Shown in pieces: positions 25,410 to 35,636 of a DNA stretch of 64,000 bases. The notes below the pieces were generated by a model that ran no database searches, was not told the origin of the DNA, and saw nothing but the letters and a program-made list of their open reading frames with translations. The stretch's first letter is position 1. The number at the start of each line of letters is the position of its first letter. The translations under genes and the position numbers were made by a program. This DNA is from Prochlorococcus marinus CUG1438 (GTDB taxonomy: Bacteria > Cyanobacteriota > Cyanobacteriia > PCC-6307 > Cyanobiaceae): contig JAEPLS010000002.1 of assembly GCA_017644325.1 (NCBI GenBank), positions 124,001 to 188,000 of the forward strand, written 5' to 3'.

Positions 25410-26462
25410 ATGTCTCCTAATCTTTCCAATTCTGAAATACTAAGTACATTGTTAGATGGCTCAAACCTTGATTCTATAGATGCTAGTTCACTAATGAAAA
25501 GATGGCTTAATGATGAAATATCTGAAGTAGAGACAGGAGCTTTTTTGAGTGCTTTAAGAACTAAGGGTTGTACCGGCGAAGAGTTGTCATCAATGGCAAA
25601 GGAACTCTTAAATGTTTGCAAGATACCAGTAGAAAGACCTAATTTATATTTGGTAGATACTTGTGGAACGGGAGGTGATGGAGCTAATACTTTTAATATT
25701 TCTACTGCAGTTGCATTTGTTTCCGCAGCCTGTGGAGTAAAAGTTGCAAAGCATGGTAACAAGAGTGCTAGTGGAAAAGTTGGTTCAGCAGATGTATTGT
25801 TAAATCTTGGTTTGAATTTAAATTGTTCATTAGAAAGAGTAGTTTCTGCTGTTAATGAAATTGGTATTACATTTCTTTTTGCACCAATTTGGCATAAATC
25901 ATTAATAAAACTTGCTCCATTGAGAAAGACGCTCGGCATAAGAACAGTGTTTAATCAACTAGGACCTTTGGTAAATCCTTTAAGACCTAATGCACAAGTA
26001 TTGGGTGTTGCCTCAGAGGATCTATTAAAACCTATGGGTAGCGCTCTTTTAAAGATGGGCATGAATAGAGCGATCGTAGTATATGGATCTGGAGGTCTTG
26101 ATGAAGCTTCTCTTCAAGGTGAAAATAAATTAGTTTTTGTTGAGAATGGAGAATTACGGTTCTCCAAAATAAATATTTTGGATTTTAATCAACAAAATAT
26201 ATCAAATGACAAGCTTGTTGTTACTAATAAAGAATCTAATGAAAACATCTTAACTTCTGTTTTAAATGGAACAGGACAAAAGCCTCATAAGAATGTTGTT
26301 GCCTTAAATACAGCTTTAGTTCTTTGGGTTGCTGGGATTGAGGATGATTTACAAGAAGGCTTCAAGAAGGCATTATTTTTAATAGATCAAGGAGAAGCAT
26401 GGAAAAAATTTCTACTCTTAAAATCCTATTTATCTCAAGATGAATTTATCCCAAATATATGA
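25410..26462 (+). CDS. trpD: Anthranilate phosphoribosyltransferase TrpD
   Basis: Second step of tryptophan synthesis: anthranilate + PRPP to phosphoribosyl-anthranilate. The PRPP/Mg site [17 protein letters not shown] is near residue 85, [17 protein letters not shown] near 113, and the second metal motif DE is in [10 protein letters not shown]. The protein has 350 residues, which is normal. Its stop overlaps the carA start as ATGA, so the two are translationally coupled. Confidence 0.97.
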   Translation: MSPNLSNSEILSTLLDGSNLDSIDASSLMKRWLNDEISEVETGAFLSALRTKGCTGEELSSMAKELLNVCKIPVERPNLYLVDTCGTGGDGANTFNISTAVAFVSAACGVKVAKHGNKSASGKVGSADVLLNLGLNLNCSLERVVSAVNEIGITFLFAPIWHKSLIKLAPLRKTLGIRTVFNQLGPLVNPLRPNAQVLGVASEDLLKPMGSALLKMGMNRAIVVYGSGGLDEASLQGENKLVFVENGELRFSKINILDFNQQNISNDKLVVTNKESNENILTSVLNGTGQKPHKNVVALNTALVLWVAGIEDDLQEGFKKALFLIDQGEAWKKFLLLKSYLSQDEFIPNI

Positions 26463-27598
26463 TTGATCTATATAAAAAAAATGCAAAATTAGTTCTAAGT
26501 AATGGAATTGTATTCCATGGATTTTCTTTTGGTGCTTCTGGAACTGCTGTTGGCGAAATAGTTTTTAATACAGGTATGACTGGATATCAGGAAGTCATTA
26601 CTGATCCAAGTTATTATGGCCAAATATTAACATTCACTTATCCAGAAATTGGAAATACTGGTATTAATCTAGAAGATTCAGAATCTAGTAATAGTGTAAA
26701 AGGAATAATAGTTAGAAATTATTCTTCAAATAATAGTAATTGGAGATCATCAATGAGTTTTGATAAGTGGTTAGTTGAAAAAAATATTATGGGTCTTTAT
26801 GGAATTGATACAAGAGCTCTGGTAAAAATATTAAGATCTAATGGTTCAATGAATGGAGTTCTTACGTCTGAAGATAATACTGTAGAGAGTTGTTTAGAAA
26901 CTATTTATGCAACTCCAAAAATGGTAGGCTTAAATCTATCAAAAGAAGTTTCTACTAAGCAACAATATCTATGGAAAAATCCCTCGAAAACAAATTTTGA
27001 CGTTAGGAAAATATATACAAAAAAACCTAGGAAATTAAAAATAGTAGCAATTGATTTTGGTATAAAAAAGTCAATTCTTAATAGACTAGTCTCACATGGC
27101 TGTGAAATTATGGTTTTACCTTCAAGCTCTTCTATTGATGATGTTCTATCAAATAATCCTGATGGAATTTTCTTCTCAAATGGTCCTGGTGATCCTTCTG
27201 CTGTTCATGAAGGTATAGATTTAGCAAGAGCACTTATTGATAATGGTGAAATTCCAATGTTCGGAATTTGCCTTGGACATCAAATATTTGGATTAGCTTT
27301 AGGAGGTTCAACTTATAAACTCCCTTTTGGACATCGTGGATTGAATCATCCTTGTGGAGATAATAATCAAGTTGAGATAACCAGTCAGAATCATGGCTTC
27401 GCTATTAATCCTAATTCCCTGTCAATGGACAAAGTTAAAATAACTCACTACAACCTTAATGATAATACTGTAGCTGGATTGGAAGTAAATAATAAGCCAA
27501 TATTTAGTGTTCAATATCATCCAGAAGCTGGTCCTGGTCCTCATGATTCAGACTATTTATTTAAAAAATTTGTTTCTCTAATGTTAGAAAGATGTTGA
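26459..27598 (+). CDS. carA: Carbamoyl-phosphate synthase small (glutaminase) chain CarA
   Basis: Supplies ammonia from glutamine to CarB for arginine and pyrimidine synthesis. The N-terminal domain has [20 protein letters not shown] and GIDTRALVK. The C-terminal class I amidotransferase domain has the nucleophile Cys in [17 protein letters not shown] and the His-Glu pair in [13 protein letters not shown]. The length is 379 residues. It links nitrogen assimilation by GlnA to nucleotide synthesis. Only the small chain is in the window. Confidence 0.97.
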   Translation: MIDLYKKNAKLVLSNGIVFHGFSFGASGTAVGEIVFNTGMTGYQEVITDPSYYGQILTFTYPEIGNTGINLEDSESSNSVKGIIVRNYSSNNSNWRSSMSFDKWLVEKNIMGLYGIDTRALVKILRSNGSMNGVLTSEDNTVESCLETIYATPKMVGLNLSKEVSTKQQYLWKNPSKTNFDVRKIYTKKPRKLKIVAIDFGIKKSILNRLVSHGCEIMVLPSSSSIDDVLSNNPDGIFFSNGPGDPSAVHEGIDLARALIDNGEIPMFGICLGHQIFGLALGGSTYKLPFGHRGLNHPCGDNNQVEITSQNHGFAINPNSLSMDKVKITHYNLNDNTVAGLEVNNKPIFSVQYHPEAGPGPHDSDYLFKKFVSLMLERC

Positions 27599-27662
27599 CA
27601 TATTGTTTTCTTTTGATTTGATAATTACATTTGATACATTAATTTTTTGGAGGAATTAGATC

Positions 27663-28025
27663 ATAGAAGATTTCCAGAAGTTAACGGTTTCTTTAAGAGG
27701 AAACATTGATGTAAGAACAAATATTATTGTTTTTACTTTTAAAGGCCAACTTGATGCCTTCTCAGAAAAACAATTTAAGACGTTTGTTACCAATAATTTA
27801 AATAATGAGATTCCATTTGTTATAGATCTTACAAAAATAGATTTTCTAGACTCTTCTGGTCTAGGTGCTCTTGTTCAAACTGCCAAAGAATGCAAAAAGT
27901 TAAAGTTAGGTTTTTCTGTAGTTGGCAATTCAAGAGTTGCTCAAACAATTAAACTTGTGCGATTAGGAGATTTTCTTAATCTAAAGTCGACTCTTGAAGA
28001 TGCATTAACTTATTTAAAAAATTGA
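27663..28025 (+). CDS. STAS-domain protein (anti-sigma factor antagonist-like), non-standard start
   Basis: A 120-codon open frame with a complete STAS domain: NIIVFTFKGQLDAFSEKQFK, then FVIDLTKIDFLDSSGLGALV with the phosphorylatable Ser in DSSG, and a GNSRVAQTIKLVRLGDF C-terminal part. There is no ATG, GTG or TTG start: an in-frame TAG lies at 27657-27659, followed by ATC, then ATA (27663), giving xEDFQKL. A good ribosome binding site GGAGG lies at 27649-27653. Homologues act as RsbV/SpoIIAA-type partners of RsbW-like kinases, and one such kinase is at 52.0 kb. It overlaps the next gene by four bases. Confidence 0.82.
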   Translation: MEDFQKLTVSLRGNIDVRTNIIVFTFKGQLDAFSEKQFKTFVTNNLNNEIPFVIDLTKIDFLDSSGLGALVQTAKECKKLKLGFSVVGNSRVAQTIKLVRLGDFLNLKSTLEDALTYLKN

Positions 28026-28420
28026 ATTATTGGCTTCAAAACTTGGTTCCATATGGATCTCCTGATGAAATAGGTGTGTTACAACTTGCATGGCTTGGTG
28101 ATTCTATATGGGAATTACATCAAAGACTAAGACATGTTCATTTCCCTTTGAAATCAAAAGAACTTCATTTATCTGTAGTGAACGAAGTTAAAGCAAAATC
28201 TCAAGCAAATTCTTTAACTCAAATTGAACATTTATTAAAAGTTGATGAAATGGATTTAATAAGACGTGCTAGAAATAAAACTAAGAGATATCCAAAATCT
28301 TCAGACCCATTAATTTACTCTAAAGCAACTGGTTTTGAAACCTTAATAGGTTGGCTATTTCTTAAAGATCCACAAAGATTATCTACTCTTTTTGAATATC
28401 TTGAAATAAAAATGAAATGA
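28022..28420 (+). CDS. mrnC: Mini-ribonuclease III (MrnC), TTG start
   Basis: A 132-residue RNase III-like nuclease without a double-stranded RNA-binding domain. The catalytic region is LQLAWLGDSIWELHQRLRHV, with the conserved Asp in GDS; SDPLIYSKATGFETLIGWLFL supplies the second acidic cluster. The family matures the ends of 23S rRNA. TTG at 28022 overlaps the STAS stop codon, so translation is probably coupled. It is directly followed by an rRNA methyltransferase gene. Confidence 0.92.
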   Translation: MNYWLQNLVPYGSPDEIGVLQLAWLGDSIWELHQRLRHVHFPLKSKELHLSVVNEVKAKSQANSLTQIEHLLKVDEMDLIRRARNKTKRYPKSSDPLIYSKATGFETLIGWLFLKDPQRLSTLFEYLEIKMK

Positions 28421-28424
28421 AACT

Positions 28425-29447
28425 ATGAAAAACCATTTTAAAAATAATTATTCTAGAAAAAATAATAACCAACAAAAAAAAAATCTAAGCTCAAATCAGA
28501 ACTCTAATTTTTACTCGAAAAATACAAATTCCTCAGATAAAAATAAAAGAGTATTTTCCACTTCTGCAAAAGAGAAAAGGGTTAACAGCATTAATGAAAG
28601 TAATAAACATAAAAATAATTTTTCATCTTCAAACAGAAGAAATCCATTAAATTTTAATAATAAGCAAGTTTCTAATCGTACAAATGATATTTATCAAGAA
28701 TCTCCACCTAAGAGGAATTTTGATGATTGGATATGGGGAAAACATTCAGTTTATGAGGCTCTTATTAATAAAAGAGCTATTAATAGGATTTGGTGCACAT
28801 CAGAAATTTTTTCTTCAGAAAAATTTTACATTTTACTAAAAGAAAATAAATCAAAAGGTGTACTTATCGAAGAGGTTTTATGGAACAGGCTTTCACAAAT
28901 GACAAGTGGAGCCTCACACCAAGGTGTTGTGCTTCAATTAGCATGTTCTAAAACAATTTCATTGGAAAAATTAATTGAATTTTCTCAAAAAAAATCATCA
29001 AACCCTATCATCCTTGCCCTAGACGGAATAACCGATCCTCATAATGTTGGTGCAATTATTAGATCTGCAGAAGCTTTTGATTGTAAGGGCATTATCATTC
29101 CTCAAAGAAGATCTGCTGGCTTAACAGGAACAGTTGCTAAAGTTGCGGCAGGCGCACTAGAACATCTACCAGTTTGTAGAGTTGTTAATTTGAATAGATC
29201 ACTAGAGGAAATGAAGAAAAATGGCTTTCTCGTTGTTGGATTATCTGGAAACTCTCAATTAGCAATCTCTAGTTTTAAAGAAAAAAAACCATTGGTTTTA
29301 ATAGTGGGGTCTGAAGATAAAGGGATCTCATTGCTAACTCAAAAAAAATGTGATTTTCTATTAAACATCCCTCTTAAGGGGAATACATCAAGTTTAAACG
29401 CTTCTGTAGCGGCAGCAATTTCAATTTTTTACTTGACATCCAAATAA
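28425..29447 (+). CDS. rlmB: TrmH/SpoU family 23S rRNA 2'-O-methyltransferase (RlmB-like)
   Basis: The C-terminal 240 residues are a SPOUT methyltransferase: WIWGKHSVYEALINK, then ALDGITDPHNVGAIIRSAEAF (motif 1), LVIVGSEDKGIS (motif 2) and IPLKGNTSSLNASVAAAI (motif 3). The first 100 residues are an Asn/Lys/Ser-rich disordered extension with no hydrophobic core, which is unusual in length. RlmB methylates G2251 of 23S rRNA in E. coli; the exact target here is inferred. It lies four bases after mrnC. Confidence 0.9.
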   Translation: MKNHFKNNYSRKNNNQQKKNLSSNQNSNFYSKNTNSSDKNKRVFSTSAKEKRVNSINESNKHKNNFSSSNRRNPLNFNNKQVSNRTNDIYQESPPKRNFDDWIWGKHSVYEALINKRAINRIWCTSEIFSSEKFYILLKENKSKGVLIEEVLWNRLSQMTSGASHQGVVLQLACSKTISLEKLIEFSQKKSSNPIILALDGITDPHNVGAIIRSAEAFDCKGIIIPQRRSAGLTGTVAKVAAGALEHLPVCRVVNLNRSLEEMKKNGFLVVGLSGNSQLAISSFKEKKPLVLIVGSEDKGISLLTQKKCDFLLNIPLKGNTSSLNASVAAAISIFYLTSK

Positions 29448-29594
29448 GATTCTTTGCTAGAAGTTTTTATATTTACCTTAATCTAAATATTGTTGTTTCA
29501 ATATATTTATATAATAAATAGATATTTATTGAATTTTCACTAAAAAATTGTATAGAATTTAACCAGAATTAATGATCTTTTAAGATCCATAAAA

Positions 29595-29810
29595 TTGATT
29601 AGAAATTTTGGAAACAAATTAGGGTTAGCTTGGTGGGCTAAAATTGAGACTGAAAACCCCACTGTCACATATTGGTATGGTCCATTTCTTACCAAACGAA
29701 GCTTAAAAGAAAATATGTCATCTTTTATAAGTGAACTTACTGATGAAGGATCCACAAAAATAAAGCATAGTTTAGTTCGTTGTAAGAAAGTAGAACCATT
29801 AACTGTTTGA
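29595..29810 (+). CDS. DUF1816 family protein
   Basis: A 71-residue protein matching the cyanobacterial DUF1816 pattern: KLGLAWWAKIETENPTVTYW, then YGPFLTKRSLKE and LTDEG. This short domain also occurs in some phycobilisome-related proteins. Its function here is unknown. The start at 29595 is TTG; no upstream ATG is in frame. It lies between the rRNA methyltransferase and gatA on the same strand. Confidence 0.82.
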   Translation: MIRNFGNKLGLAWWAKIETENPTVTYWYGPFLTKRSLKENMSSFISELTDEGSTKIKHSLVRCKKVEPLTV

Positions 29811-29840
29811 TAACAAATTAATTTATAAATTAGTTAAGCA

Positions 29841-31289
29841 ATGGATTTTAAGTCTTTAAGAAAGAAAATTATAAGCAAAAAAATTTCAGTCAAGGAATTA
29901 ATAAATGATTATTTTTTAAAGATAAATTCTAAAGATTCTCAAATTAATTCATACATTTGTACAACAAAGGATAATGCATTAAAGCAAGCCGAAAATATAG
30001 ATAAATTAATTCAAAATGAAGAAATACTACCTCCTCTAGCAGGTCTACCCATAGCAATTAAAGACAATATTTGTACTAAGGGAATTTTAACTACATGTGC
30101 AAGCAAAATGCTTAGAAGTTTTGTCGCACCATATGAATCTACAGCATCAAGTAAATTATGGTCTTCCGGTTGTATTTGTTTAGGTAAGACAAATTTAGAT
30201 GAATTTGCCATGGGTAGTTCAACAGAGACTTCTTTCTTTGGTGTTACTTCTAATCCCTGGGATATTAATAGAGTACCTGGAGGAAGTTCAGGTGGTAGTG
30301 CCGCTTCAGTTTCTGCAGGTTTATGTTCTGCAGCTTTAGGTTCTGATACCGGAGGATCAATAAGACAACCTGCTTCTTTTTGTGGTGTAGTTGGTCTTAA
30401 ACCTACTTATGGAAGGGTCAGTAGATGGGGATTGGTAGCATTTGCTAGTTCCCTTGATCAAATAGGGCCAATTACAAATACTGTCTCTGATGCTGCAGAA
30501 GTCCTTTATGCAATATCTGGTAGTGACCCGCTAGATTCAACATGCCTAGATAAACCTGTTCCAAATTATTTGAGTGATTTAAATAAATCTATAAAAGGTT
30601 TAAAAATTGGAATAATTAAAGAATGTTTTGACCACAAAGGTCTTAACCCAGAAGTAAAAAAATCTGTGCTTTCTGGTGTAGAAAGATTTAAAAGTTTAGG
30701 AGCTGAAATTATTGATGTAGATTGTCCTAGATTTAACGATGGTATTGCTACTTATTATGTGATTGCACCTTCAGAGGCATCCGCAAATTTAGCTAGATAT
30801 GACGGAGTTAAATATGGTTTTAGATCTACAGATGCCTCTAACCTTATAGATATGACTTCAAAAAGTCGAGCTGAAGGATTTGGAAATGAAGTTCAAAGAA
30901 GAATTTTGATAGGAACTTATGCTTTGTCAGCTGGATATAGTGACGCTTATTACAAGAAAGCACAAAAAGTTAGAACACTCATATGTAAGGATTTTGATAA
31001 TGCTTTTAAGAAGGTTGATATATTATTAACTCCAACTTGTCCCACTACTGCTTTTTTAAAGGGTGATTTTTCTAATGACCCTCTTTCTATGTATTTATCT
31101 GATCTTTTAACTGTACCGGCTAATTTGGCAGGTCTTCCAGCTATAAGTATTCCTTGTGGATTTGATACTAATGGATTACCTATAGGACTTCAGCTTATTG
31201 GAAATGTTCTTGAAGAGAATAAAATATTGAATGCAGCAAATATTTTTGAAATTGATGCTGGGGTAAACAAAAATAGGCCTTTTAAATAA
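29841..31289 (+). CDS. gatA: Aspartyl/glutamyl-tRNA amidotransferase subunit A GatA
   Basis: The glutaminase subunit of GatCAB, which converts Glu-tRNA-Gln (and Asp-tRNA-Asn) to Gln/Asn-tRNA. The amidase Ser-cisSer-Lys triad is visible: Lys74 (AIKDNI), Ser149 (GGSSGGSAA) and Ser173 ([10 protein letters not shown]). The length of 482 residues is normal. GatB and GatC are not in the window, as is usual for scattered cyanobacterial gat genes. Confidence 0.97.
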   Translation: MDFKSLRKKIISKKISVKELINDYFLKINSKDSQINSYICTTKDNALKQAENIDKLIQNEEILPPLAGLPIAIKDNICTKGILTTCASKMLRSFVAPYESTASSKLWSSGCICLGKTNLDEFAMGSSTETSFFGVTSNPWDINRVPGGSSGGSAASVSAGLCSAALGSDTGGSIRQPASFCGVVGLKPTYGRVSRWGLVAFASSLDQIGPITNTVSDAAEVLYAISGSDPLDSTCLDKPVPNYLSDLNKSIKGLKIGIIKECFDHKGLNPEVKKSVLSGVERFKSLGAEIIDVDCPRFNDGIATYYVIAPSEASANLARYDGVKYGFRSTDASNLIDMTSKSRAEGFGNEVQRRILIGTYALSAGYSDAYYKKAQKVRTLICKDFDNAFKKVDILLTPTCPTTAFLKGDFSNDPLSMYLSDLLTVPANLAGLPAISIPCGFDTNGLPIGLQLIGNVLEENKILNAANIFEIDAGVNKNRPFK

Positions 31290-31374
31290 ATATTTTATTA
31301 TTAATAAATTTGTAACCATAAAGTATAGATTTTTTATAATTTTTCTCTATTTTATATATATAAATTGATTAAAA

Positions 31375-34300
31375 ATGGGTTTCGTTTCGCTTCATAACCA
31401 TAGTGATTACAGTTTGCTTGATGGAGCAAGTCAAATATCTAAAATTGTTGATAGGGCTTCTGATTTAGGAATGGATTCTATTGCTCTTACCGATCATGGA
31501 GTTATGTATGGTGTTCTGGATTTGGTTAAGAAGTGTAAAGAGAAAAGTATTAAACCAATTATTGGTAATGAAATGTATGTGATTAATGGGTCAATTGATG
31601 ATCCGCAACCTAAAAAAGAAAAAAGATATCACTTAGTTGTACTAGCAAAAAATCTAACCGGTTATAAAAATCTCGTAAAGTTAACAACGATTAGTCACCT
31701 AAATGGTATGAGAGGTAGAGGCATTTTTTCTAGACCTTGCATTGATAAATATCTTTTAAATAAACATAAGGAAGGACTTATTATTTCTACAGCTTGCCTA
31801 GGTGGAGAGATACCTCAGGCAATTTTGAAAGGGAGATTAGATGTGGCAGAAGATATTGCTCTTTGGTATAAAAAAGAATTTGCAGATGATTTTTATTTAG
31901 AGATACAAGATCACGGTTCCATTGAAGATAGAATTGTTAACGTTGAATTATTAAAAATCGGGAAGAAGCATCAAATAAAGGTTATTGCTACTAATGATGC
32001 TCACTATATTTCAAATATGGATGTCGAATCACATGATGCTTTGCTTTGCATATTGACAGGAAAACTAATAAGTGATGAAAAAAGACTGAGATATACCGGT
32101 ACAGAATATATTAAAAGCGAAAATGAAATGCTTGAACTCTTTAAAGATCATATTGATGATGAAGCTATTAATGAAGCAGTGAACAATACAATGGAAATTT
32201 CAGAAAAGATTGAAGTATATGAATTGTTTGGTGAATATAGAATGCCAAAATACCCTCTTAAAACAAACAAAGATTCACTTTCATTATTAACTGATTTGTC
32301 TATAAAAGGTCTTTTAAAAAGACTTAAAAAAAATAACTTTGCAGAAATAAATGAAGTTTATAAAAAAAGACTATCTTCGGAATTACAAATTATAAAAGAT
32401 ATGGGTTTCCCAGATTATTTTTTGGTTGTTTGGGACTATATAAAATTTGCTCGAGATAACTTGATTCCCGTAGGACCAGGTAGAGGTTCAGCAGCAGGCT
32501 CATTAGTAGCCTATGCTCTTCAAATAACAAATATAGATCCTGTTGAACATGGATTATTGTTTGAGCGATTTTTAAATCCTGCAAGAAAGTCTATGCCTGA
32601 TATTGATACAGACTTTTGTATTGATAGGAGAACTGAAGTTATTGAATATGTTACCAATAGATACGGTGAAGATAAGGTTGCTCAAATTATTACTTTCAAT
32701 AAAATGACTTCCAAGGCAGTTTTAAAAGATGTTGCAAGGGTTCTTGATATCCCTTATGGAGAAGCAGATAAATTAGCCAAGTTAATACCGGTTGTAAGAG
32801 GAAAACCTTATAAACTTAATGAAATGATAGAAAAAAATTCTCCTAGCCAAGAATTTAGGGATAAATATATAAATGACACTAGGGTTAAAAAATGGGTTGA
32901 TTTGGCTATGAGAATTGAAGGAACTAACAAAACATACGGAGTGCATGCTGCAGGAGTTGTTATTGCTTCAGATCCTCTTGACCAATTAGTACCTTTACAA
33001 AGGAATAATGAAGGTCAAATAATAACCCAATATTCTATGGATGATATTGAATCACTGGGTTTGTTGAAAATGGATTTTTTAGGTCTTAAGAATCTTACGA
33101 TGATTGAAAAAACTGTTTCTTTAATTAATCAATCCACTGGAAAGACGATAAATATAGACGATTTGCCTAAAAATGATTGCAAAACTTTTGATCTTATTGG
33201 TAGAGGTGATCTTGAAGGTATTTTTCAACTTGAATCTTCTGGCATGAAACAAATTGTAAAGGACTTTAAACCTAATTCTCTTGAGGATATCTCATCTATT
33301 TTAGCTCTTTATAGACCGGGTCCTCTTGATGCTGGACTGATTCCTAAATTTATAAACCGAAAAAATGGTAACGAAAAAATAGATTTTCCTCATCCTTTTA
33401 TTGAGTCAATTCTTACTGAAACTTATGGAATAATGGTTTATCAAGAACAAATTATGAAAATCGCACAAGATTTAGCAGGTTATTCTCTTGGCGATGCAGA
33501 TTTACTTCGACGAGCAATGGGAAAAAAGAAAGTTTCAGAGATGGTAAAACATAGGAATATTTTTGTAGATGGATCGATGAAGAAAGGTGTTGATGAAAAA
33601 TTAGCTAATGATCTTTTTGATCAAATGGTATTGTTTGCTGAATATTGTTTTAACAAAAGCCACTCAACTGCCTATGGTGCAGTAACTTACCAAACTGCTT
33701 TTTTAAAGGCACATTTTCCTGTTGCATATATGGCAGCACTTTTAAGCGTAAATTCTGGCTCCACCGACAAGATGCAAAGGTATATTTCTAATTGTTACTC
33801 TATGGGTATAGAAGTTATTTCTCCTAGTATTAATTTCTCTGGAATTGATTTTACCATTAAGAATAATCAGATTTTATTCGGACTTTCTGCAATTAAAAAT
33901 TTAGGTGATTCAGCAATAAGAAACATAATTGAGAATCGTAATAATTTTGGAATTTTTAAGTCTCTATCAGATTTGTGCGATCGTTTACCATCTAATGTTC
34001 TTAATAAAAGAAACCTTGAGTCTTTAATTCATTGTGGAGCTTTAGATGAATTTTCAAAAAATAACAATAGAGCACAATTATTGTCAGATCTTGAGCATGT
34101 TATTGAATGGGCTTCATCACGAAATCGGGATAGATTGTCAGGGCAAGGTAATCTATTTGATTGTGAAGAGAATTTCTCAAACATAGCATTCTCTGATTCA
34201 CAATTATCTGAAGTTGATGATTATTCACTTGTCGAAAAATTAAAATTAGAGAAACAGCTTTTAGGCTTTTATCTGTCTGATCATCCTTTAAAACATTTAA

Positions 34301-34872
34301 CTAAACCCGCAAAACTTATATCTCCAATTAGTATTTCACACTTAGAAGAAACAAAAGATAGAACAAAAGTTTCTTTAGTTGCAATGATTCCTGAGTTGAA
34401 GCAAATCACAACTAGAAAAGGAGATAGGATGGCTATAGTACAACTTGAAGATCTTTCGGGAAATTGTGAAGCAATAGTTTTCCCCAAAACATATGTCAGA
34501 TTGTCTGAATTTCTTTTAACTGATACTAGATTATTGGTGTGGGGTACGATAGATAAAAAAAGTGATAAAACTCAATTAATAGTTGATGATTGTAGAGAAA
34601 TAGATAACCTTAAATTACTAATTATAAATCTTGATAGTTCTCAAGCATCAGATGTAAGAGTACAAAATACTTTAAGGGATTGTTTAATTAAATTTAAACC
34701 AGAAAAAGGGAGGTGTGGAGTCAAAATTCCAGTACTAGCAGCTGTTAGAAATAAAAATAATATTACCTATGTTAAATTTGGGGAACAATTCTGCATTGGA
34801 GATATACAAGGAGCACGAAAATTATTAGAAGATAAATCATTCCATGTTAATTTGAAATCATTAGTTTCCTAG
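31375..34872 (+). CDS. dnaE: DNA polymerase III alpha subunit DnaE
   Basis: The replicative polymerase, 1165 residues. The N-terminal PHP domain has FVSLHNHSDYSLLDGA and LTDHGVMYG; the polymerase core has VGPGRGSAAGSLVAYAL and the catalytic SMPDIDTDFCIDRR; LALYRPGPLDAGLIPKF and YQEQIMKIAQDLAGYS lie further on; a helix-hairpin-helix and OB fold fill the C-terminus. It starts 85 bases after gatA. The stop at 34872 converges directly with the PAM68-like gene. Confidence 0.98.
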   Translation: MGFVSLHNHSDYSLLDGASQISKIVDRASDLGMDSIALTDHGVMYGVLDLVKKCKEKSIKPIIGNEMYVINGSIDDPQPKKEKRYHLVVLAKNLTGYKNLVKLTTISHLNGMRGRGIFSRPCIDKYLLNKHKEGLIISTACLGGEIPQAILKGRLDVAEDIALWYKKEFADDFYLEIQDHGSIEDRIVNVELLKIGKKHQIKVIATNDAHYISNMDVESHDALLCILTGKLISDEKRLRYTGTEYIKSENEMLELFKDHIDDEAINEAVNNTMEISEKIEVYELFGEYRMPKYPLKTNKDSLSLLTDLSIKGLLKRLKKNNFAEINEVYKKRLSSELQIIKDMGFPDYFLVVWDYIKFARDNLIPVGPGRGSAAGSLVAYALQITNIDPVEHGLLFERFLNPARKSMPDIDTDFCIDRRTEVIEYVTNRYGEDKVAQIITFNKMTSKAVLKDVARVLDIPYGEADKLAKLIPVVRGKPYKLNEMIEKNSPSQEFRDKYINDTRVKKWVDLAMRIEGTNKTYGVHAAGVVIASDPLDQLVPLQRNNEGQIITQYSMDDIESLGLLKMDFLGLKNLTMIEKTVSLINQSTGKTINIDDLPKNDCKTFDLIGRGDLEGIFQLESSGMKQIVKDFKPNSLEDISSILALYRPGPLDAGLIPKFINRKNGNEKIDFPHPFIESILTETYGIMVYQEQIMKIAQDLAGYSLGDADLLRRAMGKKKVSEMVKHRNIFVDGSMKKGVDEKLANDLFDQMVLFAEYCFNKSHSTAYGAVTYQTAFLKAHFPVAYMAALLSVNSGSTDKMQRYISNCYSMGIEVISPSINFSGIDFTIKNNQILFGLSAIKNLGDSAIRNIIENRNNFGIFKSLSDLCDRLPSNVLNKRNLESLIHCGALDEFSKNNNRAQLLSDLEHVIEWASSRNRDRLSGQGNLFDCEENFSNIAFSDSQLSEVDDYSLVEKLKLEKQLLGFYLSDHPLKHLTKPAKLISPISISHLEETKDRTKVSLVAMIPELKQITTRKGDRMAIVQLEDLSGNCEAIVFPKTYVRLSEFLLTDTRLLVWGTIDKKSDKTQLIVDDCREIDNLKLLIINLDSSQASDVRVQNTLRDCLIKFKPEKGRCGVKIPVLAAVRNKNNITYVKFGEQFCIGDIQGARKLLEDKSFHVNLKSLVS

Positions 34873-34873
34873 C

Positions 34874-35323
34874 TTAATTATTCTCTTCAAAATTTTGAGT
34901 TGCAGGTTTAAAAGCAGCTTTTGCTCTCTTTATATTCATTGGGATATTTTCAACACCAAAAAATGATCCAGGCTCTTTATCCCAACTAGCTGATAATATT
35001 CCAAAACTTAAACCTGCGAGACCTAATAAGAAAAATAATGCTGAAATTGCAATTGTTGAAGAAGGAGGTATTTCAGCAATATTTCTTGTAACTATAATGT
35101 AGCTAACAACAAAAACTGACATTCCCATGATAGTTGGTATTCCTGCAGCAATAAAAATTCTTCTCGCCATTCTATCTGCCACATATTTAGGAATACCACT
35201 CTTTTGAGAATTAGCGATTATACTTTTTGGCAATTCATTGTCTATTTTAGAAAAAGCCGCGGTATTAGATAATGTTTTTTTCTTTCTTTTTAGTATCTTT
35301 TTTTTTGCTTGTTTTTTTTTCAT
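34874..35323 (-). CDS. PAM68 family photosystem II assembly protein
   Basis: A 149-residue membrane protein with a very basic N-terminus (KKKQAKKKILKRKKK) and two membrane helices (RIFIAAGIPTIMGMSVFVVSYIIV and IAISALFFLLGLAGLSFGIL), followed by SWDKEPGSFFGVENIPMNI. This is the layout of PAM68/DUF3464, an early photosystem II assembly factor of the thylakoid in plants and cyanobacteria. It follows rpsO on the same strand. Confidence 0.85.
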   Translation of the reverse strand: MKKKQAKKKILKRKKKTLSNTAAFSKIDNELPKSIIANSQKSGIPKYVADRMARRIFIAAGIPTIMGMSVFVVSYIIVTRNIAEIPPSSTIAISALFFLLGLAGLSFGILSASWDKEPGSFFGVENIPMNIKRAKAAFKPATQNFEENN

Positions 35324-35332
35324 TAAAGAAAA

Positions 35333-35602
35333 TCATCCTCTGATTCCGATTTTCTTTACTAAATCTTGATATTTTTTAATGTTTTTATCTTTTATGTAAG
35401 ATAAAAGCCTTTTCCTCTTACCTATCATTTTCAATAGTCCCTGCCTTGAAGCAAAATCATGAATATTACCTTGAAGATGATCACTTAATTTCGAAATTCT
35501 TTCAGAGAGCATTGCAATTTGTACTTCTGCCGAACCTGTATCAGTAGAATGAATCTGATGTGATTCAATTAGTTTCTGTTTTTCAGCTGTGTCTAATGAC
35601 AT
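35333..35602 (-). CDS. rpsO: 30S ribosomal protein S15
   Basis: An 89-residue protein with the full S15 pattern: [43 protein letters not shown] and GMI-like [19 protein letters not shown]. It binds 16S rRNA early in small-subunit assembly. It lies between ruvA and the PAM68-like gene, all on the minus strand. Confidence 0.98.
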   Translation of the reverse strand: MSLDTAEKQKLIESHQIHSTDTGSAEVQIAMLSERISKLSDHLQGNIHDFASRQGLLKMIGKRKRLLSYIKDKNIKKYQDLVKKIGIRG

Positions 35603-35636
35603 AAAAATTAGTCTTTGTTGAATTTATTTTACTACG

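Noticed and set aside
25394-25939. 181-codon open frame antisense to trpD
   Set aside because: The plus strand encodes a clear TrpD with all motifs here. The antisense frame is a shadow, rich in Ser/Pro/Ala as mirror translations of this codon use are.
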